64,000 bases of DNA from Parietaria judaica (GCA_954871525.1 OX940869.1:27184001-27248000), one strand, 5' to 3'. Shown: positions 49,001 to 57,500, numbered from the stretch's first letter. Translations and numbers: made by a program. The notes: a model not told the origin generated them from the letters alone.

Positions 49001-51912
49001 GATAATATAATATGTATATTAAAAAAATTAAAAAAAAAATTAAAAAAAAAAGTGGGTATTTTTGCCTCGCTAACGGCCACATTGCAAATGTTAACGGAAA
49101 AATTAACGGTTTTATGCCAAAGTCACGGTCAACGCACGTTGGGTATTTTTGCTGCCAGTTTTAAAGGTTGGTTACACGGAAGGCAGATTGACCAAAGGTT
49201 GGGTATTTTTGCCATAATTTTCCCTAGTTAATATAATTATTTTTATAATGATTAATATGGTTAATTGGCTATTTTACAAATATTAAATACACATTGATTA
49301 TTTTATCAATTTTAAACTACCAAGTTGGCTATTTAGCTTAAGCTGCTACTTTAAAAATAACATGTTTGAATTAAGAGGGAGCGGCCAACCTCACTCGACC
49401 TCTAAATACATAGCTCATAGCTTTGTTCAAATTTCATCGACAATGCACATAATTCACATATATAAAACTTGTGTTCTAGATTTTTTAAGGAGAATGATTG
49501 TAGAAACTAGAAAGTATACTCAAAGTATAGGGTTCAAGGTAGGGGTGTAACCGGAGCAGATATCTTTTTTTTTGTTTTTTTTTTCTAACTATCCGTATCC
49601 GGATCCGAATATCCAAAAATCATTATCCGTATCGGGATCCGAAAATCCGAATACCTATTTTCGAAACCCGGTTTTATTATCCGAATCCAGTTTTGAAATC
49701 CGGATCCGGATATTATCTGAATATTCAGATTTTTATCCGGATCTGATTTGATTTTTAACAAAAAAAAAAAAAAGAAGATAAAACGTATGTTGTCTCAACC
49801 ACTAAAAGAACCGTACAAATCTAGTACATATCTTGCCATTCTCTCAACTACCATAAAAACCGTAAATCCCATTGTATAAAAATAAAAATGCATTAAAAAA
49901 CATAAATTATAAAAAAATCAAAATAAACCCTATAAATGAAAATGAAGTGTTGAAGAAGAAGAGTAACCCTAGAAAAATAATTTTTAAAAAAATAAATAAA
50001 CCGGGTTTTAAACCGGTTACCAAATATCCGGATTTTAAAATAACAAAACCCATATCCGAATCTGGTTTTTAATCCGGATCTGGATATCCGTATCCGGAAT
50101 ACGGATTCGGATTCGGATTTTAATATCGGATACGAATACAGATACGGATTTTTATCCGGTTTCCGAGTTCTAGTTACAGCCCTAGTTCAAGCCCTTGAGG
50201 AATTAAATTCTTTTTAAAGCACTCAACATATAAAAAATGTTAAGGAGCATTACCTTTCTTGCAGTTTATAAGGATCCACGTGAAGTACTTTGCTTGTTTG
50301 TACTTTTGAATATGATCTTCAAAATGTTGGATATCTAAGGTTACGAAATCTTTCCCACTTTCACGGACGTGTAGACCTGCCAATCAGAGAGAACAAACAT
50401 CTTAGTTTGTGTTTGTTGAAAGAGTAACAAAAAGTAATATATAGTATACACACTTACACTTGTAAATCCATTGCTTCCAGAAATTTAAACTGCTTCCACT
50501 CGGAAATACCTTCGACTTTGCTAAAGCAGACACAGGCGATACCTCGTCGTAGTCAATTATGGCCAAATGCGGGGCACGCTTCAACAAATGTAACGCAATA
50601 TCTAAATCGTACGTAGTATACAGCACGAGAATAGAGAAAGAAATGTGAGAAATATTGTACCTCAGATGAGACTAGTTTCAAATATTTAAAGGAAATGAAA
50701 AGATCTATTAGCCTAGCTAATATATCTAATACAAATAGATAGAGTTTAGTCGAAGCATAATCAATTCATTTCGGAGGCAAAATGCTGTTTTGATTGGTGC
50801 TTAATATACGTGCATATGCTTTTATAATCTTCTTATACAACATTTTTTTATCAATATTTTATTGAGTCTTGTTATAGTCCATCTATGTCCTTTTTGAACT
50901 AACTTTTTGTCATTTTAAGATCAGGGAAGAGCCAAGAAAAATAAAAGGATCAATAATGATCTGTACTTATGAAACATATATTGTCTTTTAAAAAATTATT
51001 CAATAAACTTATGAGGTCCGCCGATCTTCATTAAAAAATGTGTGATCGGTTTTCTTAATTATAACGAATTTAGTTTTTTTTTTTTTTTTTTGCTTTTCCA
51101 CAGAGAAAGAGAGAATTACCATAATATTGTAAATATATACAATTAGAAAGAAGAAATGCAGCATGCCTTCCCTCGTCGGGCAGTATTAGATCTTCCTCCT
51201 CGGTAGCAGAGTAAAGATAGTGAATCATATTCTTTTGACGAGCTAATACAGCGAAATTAACCGGAATCTTGTATCCGTCGTGATAGATGCTAAGTAGTCT
51301 TCTGTTCTTTCTAACCAGACATTTGGCAATCTCTAAGTTGCCCACTTCTATGGCAGTTGTAAGAACCGTGAAACCGTCCTCCCGAGCTATTTCTACCTCT
51401 TGCTCTGTCATTATATCCACCAGTTTTCTCACAATATTAATATGCTCCTTCGTGACTGCAACATGAAGCGCGGTGTTTCCCGAACCAGGGGTTCTCACTC
51501 TAACTGCCTCTGGGTGTTGGTTGAGAAACAACTTAGCATTGTTCCAATCTCCGCTGTGCACCGCTCTGAAGAACGGCTCGTACTTTTCATAGTTGTTGCT
51601 TTCAGTTTCATTTTGGGGCTCTTCATCACTCCGCGTCCACTTGTCTGCCAAAGTATCCCAAGCGAGTTTTGCGGATTTGATTTTGAAGATCAATGAACGA
51701 AATTTTGGGCCGCAAGAAATCAGAATCGCATTAAGAGCGGCCGCGTTTTTCTGTCTCCAGTCATTAACTTCGTAACTCTGCTCATCTTCCATCGTAACGA
51801 TGTCCCACAGATTTCGAGCCACCAAATAATGCTCAACTTCGACGACCCAAGACTCATAGTTGGTCGGAGAAAGAGACTCACTAACAACTGAATTGTAACA
51901 CTGCCCTTCCAT
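13711..51912 (-). CDS. Ankyrin-repeat/PGG-domain membrane protein (ACD6/ITN1-like), five exons over 38 kb
   Basis: Members of this family are membrane proteins with cytosolic ankyrin repeats; relatives such as ACD6 and ITN1 act in defence and salt-stress signalling. The exons are 51912-51120, 50601-50458, 50376-50254, 27162-26738 and 14319-13711. All have GT/AG borders and matching phases (1, 1, 1, 0), and their 2094 nt give 697 aa plus stop without an in-frame stop. Residues 1-100 resemble a copia gag DUF4219/UBN2 domain. Ankyrin repeats span about 110-270 and a family-specific block (APHLA ... [12 protein letters not shown]) follows. Exon 4 ends in the family signature [14 protein letters not shown]. 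Exon 5 carries the PGG domain with four membrane helices. Introns 3 (23.1 kb) and 4 (12.4 kb) are filled by transposons, all apparently outside exons and splice sites. Whether it is still transcribed through is not known from sequence. Confidence 0.85.
14320..14658 (-). other. Intron 4 of the ankyrin gene, left of the Tat insertion
   Basis: AT-rich sequence without features. It continues at 26283 when the Tat element and one GTAAG copy are removed. Confidence 0.7.
14664..15343 (-). repeat. 3' LTR of the Tat element
   Basis: On the plus strand it runs TGTTGATGTGAATAATC to ...GTCCTACATCA. It is nearly the same as 25596-26277 and contains the LTR promoter CTATAAATAG near 14914 (minus strand). 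A purine tract (minus-strand GGGGGG) borders it at 15344-15358. Confidence 0.9.
15344..15358 (-). other. Polypurine tract of the Tat element
   Basis: The minus strand reads GGGGGGCTCACTTTT directly before the 3' LTR. It would prime plus-strand DNA synthesis. Confidence 0.6.
15941..18381 (+). pseudogene. Antisense additional ORF of the Tat element (putative gypsy type transposon domain)
   Basis: The start ATG at 15941 opens [17 protein letters not shown]. The next blocks ([19 protein letters not shown], then [12 protein letters not shown] after a frameshift near 16335) match what I know of the plant 'putative gypsy type transposon' domain (PF04195). After an apparent intron (acceptor GGTAG near 16569) come [24 protein letters not shown] and a Ser/Pro-rich linker. 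A coiled-coil part (17540-17895, rich in Leu, Glu, Lys) and an acidic tail ending at 18381 follow. Such genes are described in Tat-lineage elements, antisense to gag-pol; their function is unknown. This copy has frameshifts and a TAA at 16340. The exon borders after 16800 are uncertain. Confidence 0.65.
18990..19045. repeat. Poly-C followed by (CA)n microsatellite
   Basis: A C run of about two dozen bases is followed by CACACA repeats and TCACTCTTAC. It lies in the 3' region of the Tat element. Confidence 0.9.
19161..25526 (-). pseudogene. Tat gag-pol polyprotein, broken
   Basis: Minus-strand order: gag start [15 protein letters not shown] (25526), gag core with [13 protein letters not shown] (about 24500), and zinc motif [14 protein letters not shown] (about 23915). 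Then comes protease with DNGSSAD (about 23400). Reverse transcriptase is at 23138-22100, with [19 protein letters not shown] and the catalytic YIDDML near 22425. RNase H is at 21799-21189 ([18 protein letters not shown]). Integrase is at 20327-19160, with the zinc-binding end ([10 protein letters not shown]), the Asp at WSMDIVGP, the Asp at ADNGRQF, the Glu at PQGNEQ, and a C-terminal part to about 19161. Stops (for example after FITE at 22542) and frame changes are frequent, and a 696-bp MITE separates RNase H from integrase. Confidence 0.85.
20485..21180. mobile_element. hAT-like MITE inserted in the Tat element
   Basis: Terminal inverted repeats TAGGGGTGCAAA and TTTCACCCCTA bound a 696-bp segment. 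Perfect 8-bp target-site duplications CTATGGAT flank it (20477-20484 and 21181-21188), which is the hAT signature. The ends are full of short repeats (CCCGAATCCG, ACCGGGTACC) and the middle is AT-rich. No transposase is present. A related element is at 49540-50184. Confidence 0.9.
25575..25593 (-). other. Primer binding site of the Tat element
   Basis: The minus strand reads TTGGTGCCGTCTGTGGG just inside the 5' LTR, a primer site type common in plant gypsy elements. Confidence 0.7.
25596..26277 (-). repeat. 5' LTR of the Tat element
   Basis: The plus strand runs TGTTGATGTGAATAATC to ...CCCACATAACCA, followed by GTAAG. The outermost bases differ slightly from the other LTR (TGGTTATGTGGG against TGATGTAGG on the minus strand); the GTAAG duplication fixes the border. 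Confidence 0.9.
26283..26737 (-). other. Intron 4 of the ankyrin gene, right of the Tat insertion
   Basis: AT-rich intron sequence up to the exon 4 donor (minus-strand AAG|GTAACA). No other feature seen. Confidence 0.7.
26738..27162 (-). CDS. Exon 4 of the ankyrin gene
   Basis: The acceptor GAATGCAG precedes ATATCAAAGG, and the donor is AAG|GTAACA. It encodes residues 354-495: [49 protein letters not shown], then the conserved LAPPGPL and [14 protein letters not shown]. The phase matches exon 3 (...G) upstream and exon 5 downstream. HKVAALAPP replaces the usual HLAAxLAPP, a mild divergence. Confidence 0.9.
27163..28618 (-). other. Intron 3 of the ankyrin gene, part between exon 4 and the copia insertion
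   Basis: No gene is seen. At 28276-28310 CAAGGGCGTAACTAGGAATTTTC looks like one end of a hAT-type element. At about 28470-28615 there are nested inverted phrases (CTACGTCATGAAAACGTAG; GACCTGGTTATAAGCGACCAGG). The copia element inserted in a palindromic GTCATGAC at the end of this patch. Confidence 0.5.
28624..29195 (+). repeat. 5' LTR of the central copia element
   Basis: 572 bp, TGTGAGTTTAAGCC to ...AGAATCAACA. The first 200 bp hold tandem variants of CCCACCAGAGATTTC/CCCTAGCAGAG, a simple repeat that also gives a proline-rich open frame by chance. Promoter-like CAATAAATACTTG lies near 29033. Confidence 0.9.
29198..29210 (+). other. Primer binding site (initiator Met tRNA type)
   Basis: TGGTATCAGAGCG two bases after the LTR end. 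Confidence 0.9.
29290..34160 (+). pseudogene. Copia gag-pol polyprotein, broken
   Basis: Gag begins around [19 protein letters not shown] (29296); an intact zinc knuckle [14 protein letters not shown] is at about 30075. A low-complexity GAGCAGAGA stretch follows (30230-30400). Protease reads [12 protein letters not shown] at about 30480, with Glu where the catalytic Asp should be, and is cut by a CACTA fragment. Integrase keeps LWHARLGH, the Asp of HADLCGP, the Asp of RTDQGGEF and the Glu of SMVERRNRT (31430-31950). Reverse transcriptase has [13 protein letters not shown] but YVDG in place of YVDD at about 33205, so the second catalytic Asp is lost. RNase H runs to 34160 ([25 protein letters not shown]). 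There are several in-frame stops and frame changes. Confidence 0.88.
30631..31194. mobile_element. CACTA-type transposon fragment inside copia protease
   Basis: The right end is TTTCTTGTAGTG, the inverse of the CACTACAAGAAA terminus of CACTA elements. AAC follows (31195-31197) and also precedes the insert (30628-30630), a 3-bp target-site duplication as expected. Removing the insert rejoins ...FICKN to [18 protein letters not shown] in frame. Inside are many subterminal repeats of GACTGAAAATCAGTC and AGGACTAATATTTACTC. The left terminus is degraded. Confidence 0.8.
34162..34660 (+). repeat. 3' LTR of the central copia element
   Basis: 499 bp, starting TGTGAGTTTAAGCC right after the polypurine tract ACGGGGGAGAA. 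It is collinear with the 5' LTR until TTTCTCCCA, then ends ATA directly against GTCAT. The last part of the 5' LTR (about 75 bp) is missing although the duplication is intact, so the loss is internal. Confidence 0.88.
36803..38903 (+). repeat. 5' LTR of the Tekay-type element
   Basis: It starts CGTAAAACCCAAAATA (first T of the usual TG changed to C) and ends GGGGCGTTACA. A GATATG hexamer repeat lies at about 38124-38149. Confidence 0.92.
38907..38919 (+). other. Primer binding site (initiator Met tRNA type)
   Basis: TGGTATCAGAGCC three bases after the LTR. Confidence 0.85.
39044..42292 (+). CDS. Gag-protease-reverse transcriptase-RNase H of the Tekay-type element
   Basis: A 1,082-codon open frame from the gag-like start [15 protein letters not shown]; the same frame is open further upstream to 38906, but that part is LTR-proximal leader. 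Gag core: [20 protein letters not shown]. Zinc knuckle [14 protein letters not shown] at about residue 265. Protease [11 protein letters not shown] at about 418. Reverse transcriptase has [27 protein letters not shown] and the catalytic FIDDILIYS at about 751-759. RNase H has [10 protein letters not shown] at about 899, DHQSLKYLF and ADALSRK. All catalytic residues seen are the expected ones. The frame ends at TGA 42290-42292, inside the integrase zinc-binding region; the duplicated copy 260 bp later has GGA there, so the stop is a point change. Confidence 0.9.
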   Translation: MVRNSRNTPDARPAFDFEQMAAAFQAMQQASQPRDPAARKRRTFAEFMNQFPPKFEGFPDPATAERWLELVEKKFEVLDIPTEYRVNFATYLFEGPAAQWWKMYQEDTGVNEPTWSNFVSAFLAYYVPEDYRLGKIYEFSQLTQGSMTVAEYQAKFVELSRYNPDVVANPAARIVKFRQGLRQRIRETLAPLRCSDFSELVVSAKNTEAEQNRNYQTRQRGSETRDRRTDKKGKSYSQGSYSSGSSASSGSGSSGSQRYSPYGTCHLCGQPGHYKRDCPFSQQQFQPQISHTQPIGTQSFYSPGGANQNRPLSNQSPIPNKSMGFQPRGFAPPRPQGFGFPSGQTAPVPAPSSGSHNNFRLQGSGGSGGGQNRGGRSQSSRNKGKGKSYAVTGVEAQGKEVVDGMILVSNCLSRVLFDTGASHSFISVDLASSLGLDIEACTVPLELSTPIGGVSEVSVIWRSCKLVIEEGKFTADLLILPMTEFDVILGMDWLSKYRAIVDCYRRRVTLRKKDGQVIEYQAKGGIWPHNPILKSLLGGKRNLKGSGVNCAIEDVGQSALNPYTPVVQEFDDVFPSELPGLPPEREIEFGIDLVPGSSPISMTPYRMALAELADLREQLDDLLSKGFIKQSTSPWGAPVLFAKKSDGSLRLCVDYRQLNKVTIKNKYPLPRIDDLFDQLGGCKYFSKIDLRSGYHQLRIRDDDTPKTAFRTRYGHFEFTVMPFGLKNAPAAFMDLMNKVFRPYLDRFVVVFIDDILIYSRTLEEHAEHLRIVLQTLRDHHLYAKKEKCEFWMTEVKFLGHVISQEGIVVDPSKIEAILNWRQPRNVAEVQSFLGLAGYYRKFVENFSKIAAPLSKLTRKYVQFSWDDRCEDSFSELKRRLTSAPVLVVPNVDEVFTVYTDASRCGLGCVLMQQGRVVAYGSRQLKPHEQDYPTHDLELAAVIFALKIWRCHLYGSRFEIFTDHQSLKYLFTQRDLNLRQRRWVEYMEDYEFSLHYHPGKANVVADALSRKNHGLVASLNLEPWKRSVTIGDYNLEFHSDGYKTCAYNVIAVPSMVLQVRQSQWSDETLQEVWNRLQAGEQLE
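42293..43926 (+). pseudogene. Integrase and chromodomain of the Tekay-type element, broken
   Basis: It continues the polyprotein after the TGA. A 260-bp tandem duplication (42253-42512 and 42513-42772) repeats the zinc-binding part and shifts the frame. The second copy reads on through [20 protein letters not shown] and the first catalytic Asp ([13 protein letters not shown]). A TAA stands at 42961-42963. From 42991 the frame is open again: [12 protein letters not shown] (Asp), PQTDGQSER (Glu), [12 protein letters not shown], and a chromodomain ([18 protein letters not shown] ... REATWELES) to 43926. The chromodomain normally guides integration to heterochromatin. Confidence 0.88.
43940..46032 (+). 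repeat. 3' LTR of the Tekay-type element
   Basis: TGTAAAACCC to GGGGCGTTACA, collinear with the 5' LTR. The purine stretch AAAGGGGTGGAG just before it (43925-43936) is the polypurine tract. Confidence 0.92.
47484..47720 (+). repeat. Copia-like LTR remnant
   Basis: A purine tract GAAGGAGAA is followed by TGTCAACACC, a TATAAATAG at about 47562, and CAATACAGAGAAG, the order seen at a copia LTR. No primer binding site or second LTR was found. Tentative. Confidence 0.35.
47721..48094 (-). other. Intron 3 spacer, no feature seen
   Basis: AT-rich intron sequence between the LTR remnant and the Mutator-like element. Confidence 0.5.
48095..49213. mobile_element. Non-autonomous Mutator-like element with long inverted repeats
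   Basis: Arms of about 160 bp (48095-48258 and 49055-49213) are inverted copies of each other, starting GGCAAAAATACCCA and including GTGCGTTGACCGTGACTTTG and the internal copy GGCAAAAATACCCA near 48240. The 0.8-kb interior has no transposase. It includes repeated phrases such as CCCGGACATATCCGGG and homopolymer tracts. Long arms suggest a MULE; a 9-bp target-site duplication could not be identified. Confidence 0.75.
49214..49531 (-). other. Intron 3 spacer, no feature seen
   Basis: AT-rich sequence between two small transposons. Confidence 0.5.
49540..50184. mobile_element. hAT-like MITE with CCGGATCCG-type subterminal repeats
   Basis: Ends TAGGGGTGTAAC and GTTACAGCCCTA are inverted repeats. 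The 8-bp flanks are GTTCAAGG (49532-49539) and GTTCAAGC (50185-50192), 7 of 8 equal. The subterminal regions are dense in ATCCGGATCC, ATCCGAATCC and inverted forms; the middle is AT-rich. It lies 70 bp from the exon 3 donor of the ankyrin gene. Confidence 0.85.
50254..51912 (-). CDS. Exons 1-3 of the ankyrin gene
   Basis: Exon 1 (51912-51120) starts at ATG with the gag-like block [18 protein letters not shown] and contains the ankyrin repeats ([39 protein letters not shown]). It ends in NCIYLQYY plus G before GTAATT. Exon 2 (50601-50458) restores ...[16 protein letters not shown], the family pattern. Exon 3 (50376-50254) begins [10 protein letters not shown] and ends CKK plus G before GTAATG. 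Intron 1 is 518 bp and intron 2 is 81 bp. The start is the first ATG of the open frame. Confidence 0.85.
50602..51119 (-). other. Intron 1 of the ankyrin gene
   Basis: 518 bp, donor G|GTAATT, acceptor ATTTAG|AT. It contains an A/T homopolymer at about 51072-51091. Confidence 0.8.
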
Positions 51913-53018
51913 TTAATTAGTGCTCCTGATGAACAACCTATACGAGCGCTCAACAAGTTTAGAGATTTGTTCGAAGTAATAGATCTAAATCTGGATTTGA
52001 TTTTCATATCTGGGTACCAAAAAACTTGGTTTAGATTTTCAAAATCCGCCGTTAAAACTCGTAGCTGGTTTTGAAACCAGGTTCAAGTTTTACCCGGATT
52101 TTCAAAGCGCTCGATCTTAAATAGTCCAACATATGTAAATAAATCTGGTATTTCTTTTGCTGAATTGAATCACTGATATCCGAGTACTTAAAATAGTAGG
52201 GTCTGTTAAATATTCCAGTCTTTTCACATTGTTTCGTAATAAGTTGAAATTTGGAAACGAGCTAGTCTGAGGCGAATTTATTTGGTGAAAGAGATAGGGA
52301 CAGAGAAAATGAAAGAGGGAAGTGAAAATATTTTTTTTAATTAATAAATTACAATCTGGATTCTCAATACCCGGATTTTTGCAAACAAAACCCCGAACTC
52401 AAATCTTGTTTTTGACTACGAATGAGTGCTTTTGAATCCGGATATGGACCGATTTGAGTTTCAAAATCTACAACCTTGTGATTTTTGAGTTATGAACCCG
52501 TATCTGGTTCTAATTTGGATGTGTTATCCGAATCTAAAATCTGGTTTTGAACCCGGATGTGGTCCGATTCTGGGTTTCAAAACTGATTTTTAAGTATTAT
52601 TTAACCACTATCAGTACGGGTTGTATCTTTGTGAGCTCTAAGTTCTGAAACCCGGTTGCATCAAAATTATGTCAACGAAGAAACCAAGCATGATCTAAAC
52701 GAGTATTGCCAAATTTATCTACAAATGAACTGCGAAGAGAATCCAAAACTATCCACATGTTCTAAAAGAACATTATTATGAATTCCTAAAGAATAAATTT
52801 ACATTCATACCTGATTTTTCCAACTTGAGCAACACTATTCATAACACTTTTTTGGTCATCGATGAGAGAGAGAAAGTTGCTAAGTAATAAGTATTAATAG
52901 ACAGTTGACTTGAAGCTCTCGCGCCGTGTTATGCTCAATAATAATATTATTTTGACAGTCCCCATTTCACAAGTCAGCTTCAAGATGAGATAAGAGCTTG
53001 ATAATATTGTGTAAACAA

Positions 53019-53065
<47 letters not shown>

Positions 53066-53209
53066 ATTATATATATGGGTTATTACCGGCATATGTTCCC
53101 GTTTTTTTTTTTTTTTTTGCGACATGTATTCCATAAGTCGTAAAACGTACTCAAACTCAACCACCGTCACGTATTGGAAGCCACCAATTAATCTAATGAT
53201 CAAGGGATG
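51913..53209 (-). other. Upstream region of the ankyrin gene
   Basis: No clear TATA box was found. At about 52010-52620 there are scattered phrases such as ACCCGGATTTTC, GAATCCGGATATGG and GAACCCGGATGTGG, which resemble a diverged copy of the CCGGAT-rich MITE family. A CT then AT microsatellite lies at about 53022-53065. Confidence 0.45.
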
Positions 53210-54496
53210 TGTTGGTTGCAAAACGTATATGCAATTTTACGCAAGTGCATGTGTCGACAAGTGTGCAAGGCACAAAGATCGATCCCACGGAGACTAAGTC
53301 AATTTTCGTATTTAATTGTGAGTTATAAAATAAAATAACATATCATGAAAAATGGTTGTAAAATCAAGATCCATTCAAATTGTAAACTAAATTGATATTC
53401 AAACTGCTAATTAAAGATATTCGGAACAGGGGAGGAAAGTAATTTGATAAATGATGAGAGGAAACGGTTGGGCTCATGAATTACTTTGGGTTTTTACGAA
53501 TTACCGAATGCGACAGGAATGCTATTGCATTTTCTTAGTGATCTGAAAAACTACAATAACTTAGGTTCTTCCGAACTTCCGTTTGAAAACCGATTGTAAG
53601 CTCATCCTTCATATTCCTATGATAAGACTACTTACGGGTTACAATTAGGTTCCAATTTCACATCTACACGGAGATTAATATATTCCTATACCCATCTCAA
53701 TCCTATGACGAAATCACGAGATTATACATGTATCAAGGTTGTATTTCCAATTCAATTCATATTTTCCAATAGAAATTAAATCTGAAATTCTATTAAGTTG
53801 AAACAAGAAATAGAATTATGACAAATTAAGCATTCAACCAAGAACTAAGAAAACACAAAATCCCATCACAAATGATAATTCAATAGGACCCTTAGTTCAT
53901 CAATCACCCAACCTTAGGAAATTAGTTCATGTTATGATAACAATAAACACAAAATAAAGATTGGTTCAAGATACAACTCATCCAAGAATTTCAAAGAACA
54001 AGCTCAATGAGAGTAAGAGTTTAGAAGAACTCTTTGTAGAATCTTCGTTGATGATGAGTAGTTCTTGAATCCCCTTTCAAAATAATCTTCTCTTCCTTTC
54101 TTTTCTTCAATTCCAGCAGCTCTTTCCTTTCCTCTACTGCAGCTCGTCTCCTCCTTTTTTCCTCTTCACTGCAGCCTTTTTTTTTTTTTTTTTGTGGCTG
54201 ATTCCCTCTCATTGGCTGCCCTATCCAAAAATCAAGAATTAATTAGGGCAACTTTCCTTTTTTTTTTTTGTTCTCTCTTGACAATTGGGCCTAATTATTG
54301 AAGCCCAATCATAATATACCTTAAAGTGAGAGAACACATAATTACACACATTAATTTGGTTCTAAGTCTCAATTTATGTTCATTTATGTGTTTATTTTCA
54401 ATGACACACAAATATGTTCAATCAATCACAATTTAGCTCTAATTGGACAATATTGTCAATTTTATATCGATCTTTCGTTCGGGTTTTAATTATTAA
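53210..54496 (-). repeat. Athila-type LTR copy, cut by a Helitron end
   Basis: It begins TGTTGGTTGCAAAACG and is collinear with the LTR at 58385-59716 (shared blocks AAAGATCGATCCCAC, GGTTGGGCTCATGAATTAC, GATCTTTCGTTCGGG) up to ATTATTAA. There the expected TTCCGTAAAAACC is replaced by the Helitron terminus. About 35 bp of the LTR are missing. No internal region adjoins it. Confidence 0.85.
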
Positions 54497-54524
54497 CTAG
54501 TGGATACACCGCGCGTTGCGCGGT
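54497..54524 (-). mobile_element. Helitron 3' terminus
   Basis: On the minus strand a perfect 7-bp hairpin (ACCGCGC, loop 3, GCGCGGT) is followed after about 10 nt by CTAG and then T of the target. This is the Helitron 3' end signature, and the insertion point in the LTR is between A and T as expected. The 5' end of this Helitron, towards higher coordinates, was not located. Confidence 0.75.
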
Positions 54525-57500
54525 TGTGTAAATTTTATGTTTATAAATTTGATGCAAATATTAAACAACGATTAATTTATTTGTGCAATGTATGTAGAGG
54601 AAAACTAAATAATTAATTATTAGGATGCTTTATTGATGAAAATGTTTTATAAGACAATCTTTAATATGTATTTATTTGTGCTATGTATGTAGAAGAATAA
54701 AATTTATGTTTATAAAATTTGATGACAATATTAACCAACGTTAATTTATTTTGTGCAATGCATGTAGAGGAAAACATTATAATTATTAGGATGTTTTATT
54801 GATGAACATATAAGAAATAATGTTGGACAAAGTTGTGTAAAGAAAGTTATTTTTTAAACACTTACCAAGAAATTGTCTTTGCAAATTTAAAAGAATATTT
54901 GATGGTGGATGCTTTTGTGTTCTTCGAACAATATTTTGCCAGATATGAGGATAAACAACACTACTAACAATATGTGCGTTAATCCATAACTATTTCAAAG
55001 ACAAAACTTGAAGACATGTCATTCTTCTATTAAGGATAAAAATATTACTTCCCGCGTGCGTAAACACATGGAAACAAACCTAAACGAATTAGATAAAATG
55101 GGACATTTGTCTTGCATAGCTCATGCCGAATAAATGTAAATCTCTGATAAACATACCGTTAGTGCTCTTAATTATTTGGAAAAACATATATTCACATACA
55201 TTTAAATTAGTAAATTTTGCCGCCAAAAAAGTTATTAAATTTTGATGGTAAAATAAATTTAGAATTTACCTTTTATTTTCCCGGATTCCTTAGAAGGAGT
55301 ATTTTTTGGTACTGTAAATCATCTTGTGTAATAGGAAATCTAGATACAGAGTATTATAGTAGCTAAATTGCCAATTGTGTTCTTGTATAATTTTTTACTT
55401 AAATAAAAATTGGAACACCATAACAACTAACACTTAAAAGGAAACAAATTACCCAAAAACAATATATAAACAACTTAAAAATGTGTACAACCTACAAAGA
55501 TAATAAACAAACATAGTCTGTGTCAATTAATATATATTTTGTTAATTTTAAATTAGTAAAATATTGAAAACTTACAGTCCATCATGAACCATATCATAGT
55601 TTTTCAGTCAATTTCGCTTACGTGTATAGACGTTTATCGTTATTATTTATTTTTGATTTTTTTAATATTTTAATTGAAACAATTTTAAAATCAATTCTTG
55701 AATTATATTGTAGTTTTTCGAGTCTATTTTTCTTACGTGTACTATCGTCGTTATTGTTTATTTTTATATTTTAATTGAAAAAATCTTAAATTACAAATTC
55801 TGAAGATAAGAAAAGAAAAGAACACGACCTTTAGACATAATTTAAAAAAAAATAAAACTCACTTGAATAAATGGAACTAAAAAAAGCTAAGTCAAATTTG
55901 GAAGGAAAAAAAAACTATTGGCAATCATAATCTCTCAAACTTAGTGTAGATATATCTTAAATTTTTAAAAAATAAATATCAAAATTGCAAACACTTACCG
56001 AAAATTCGATAGAGAGGTTTATGTAGGTCTAAAATGTTACAAAAAATCGGATCACCAACCTAACTTAACACAAATAAGAAAATCTATATGAAAAAGTGAA
56101 AATGAAGAGAGTACGTATTTGAACATTTTTCTTACGTGTAATTATGTAAATAATATAACCTATACATATAAATATTTCTTGTTTATATATAATCATTTAT
56201 TTGGATTCGATGTTTTTTTTTGTTTTTTTTTTTTTTACAATCGCTGTATGTCTTTATTCTCTTCAATGTCTCAATTAATGAATAAATAGATAAGAGTAAA
56301 AAATAAATAAAGTTTAGCAAGAAAATATATATAACATAGACTGATAAAAAAAAAACATACCCTGACATGCAAAATGAATGTGTTAAAGTGATTTTTTTAA
56401 AATAATTATTCTATTAAGTAACTATTGCACCATTTATGTAAGCAGTTTTTTTCTTTTCTTTATTTATGAGCTTTTAAATTAAATAGATTGTTGTATTATT
56501 CATTAAAATACCTTTTTTGCTATAATCTTGACATGCAAAAACTTTTGGCATTCTTAACCGCAACAAATAAATATACTTCTTGTAACGCTTGTTTTAATTG
56601 AAAACATTTTATGTATTGCTATGGATTATATAAATTTAATTCATAATTAAAATGTATATATGTTTACATAACTGCATAACATGATATACAAAGACTTATT
56701 TTTCAGTGCATATTAGATACCATAACATATTATGATATTTTACATAACTGCATAACATGATATACAAACGTATGAGAATTTTTTTCAAAAATAAAATAAA
56801 ATTTCAATCCTTTATTTACATATTTTTCCTTCAATAAGTACGAAAATAATTTTAAACCCCAAATCCTTTAGATATTTTGCGAGCAATTTCTATCGGAAAA
56901 AACACAACACGTTACTCTTTTGATTAACAAAATGTGGTAATTAAACAATATCATGCTTTTAACATAGAAGAGTGGAAGAGTTAAAAATTGAGAAAGAAAA
57001 AAAACTGTTAAATGTAATGGATTTATGTTTAATGACTACCCTTTGGACTTTTGCATTCATTTGATATGAATTGGTTCACAACTGTCGCTATTTAATAAAC
57101 ATTAATGGGTGTGCAATGCATTTGCACGAATATTAGTTTGAAATACTAATAGCCATAGGCATAAAAGTTTTTTAGCATAAAAATTGCTTATTCATAGGAT
57201 CTAAGCATAAACATTAGTTTGAACTTTGAAGTAACTTTCATGTTCTTGAGCATCAATATAAATGTTTTTTTTAATGCATATTCATAATTAGCTCTAATAT
57301 TATATATCTCTCTATACAATAATATATAGCATAATGTTTTTATATATAAAAAAAACTCATGAGACGTTTGTTATTAATAGGCTAATTGAGTCCTTATTTA
57401 ATGTGTTATGGCTCTTCATTTATCTCTTACAATTTATTTAATTAAAAGTTACAGTAGATCAATCAATATTGAATCAAATAGTTTGTTACTTTGTTATACA

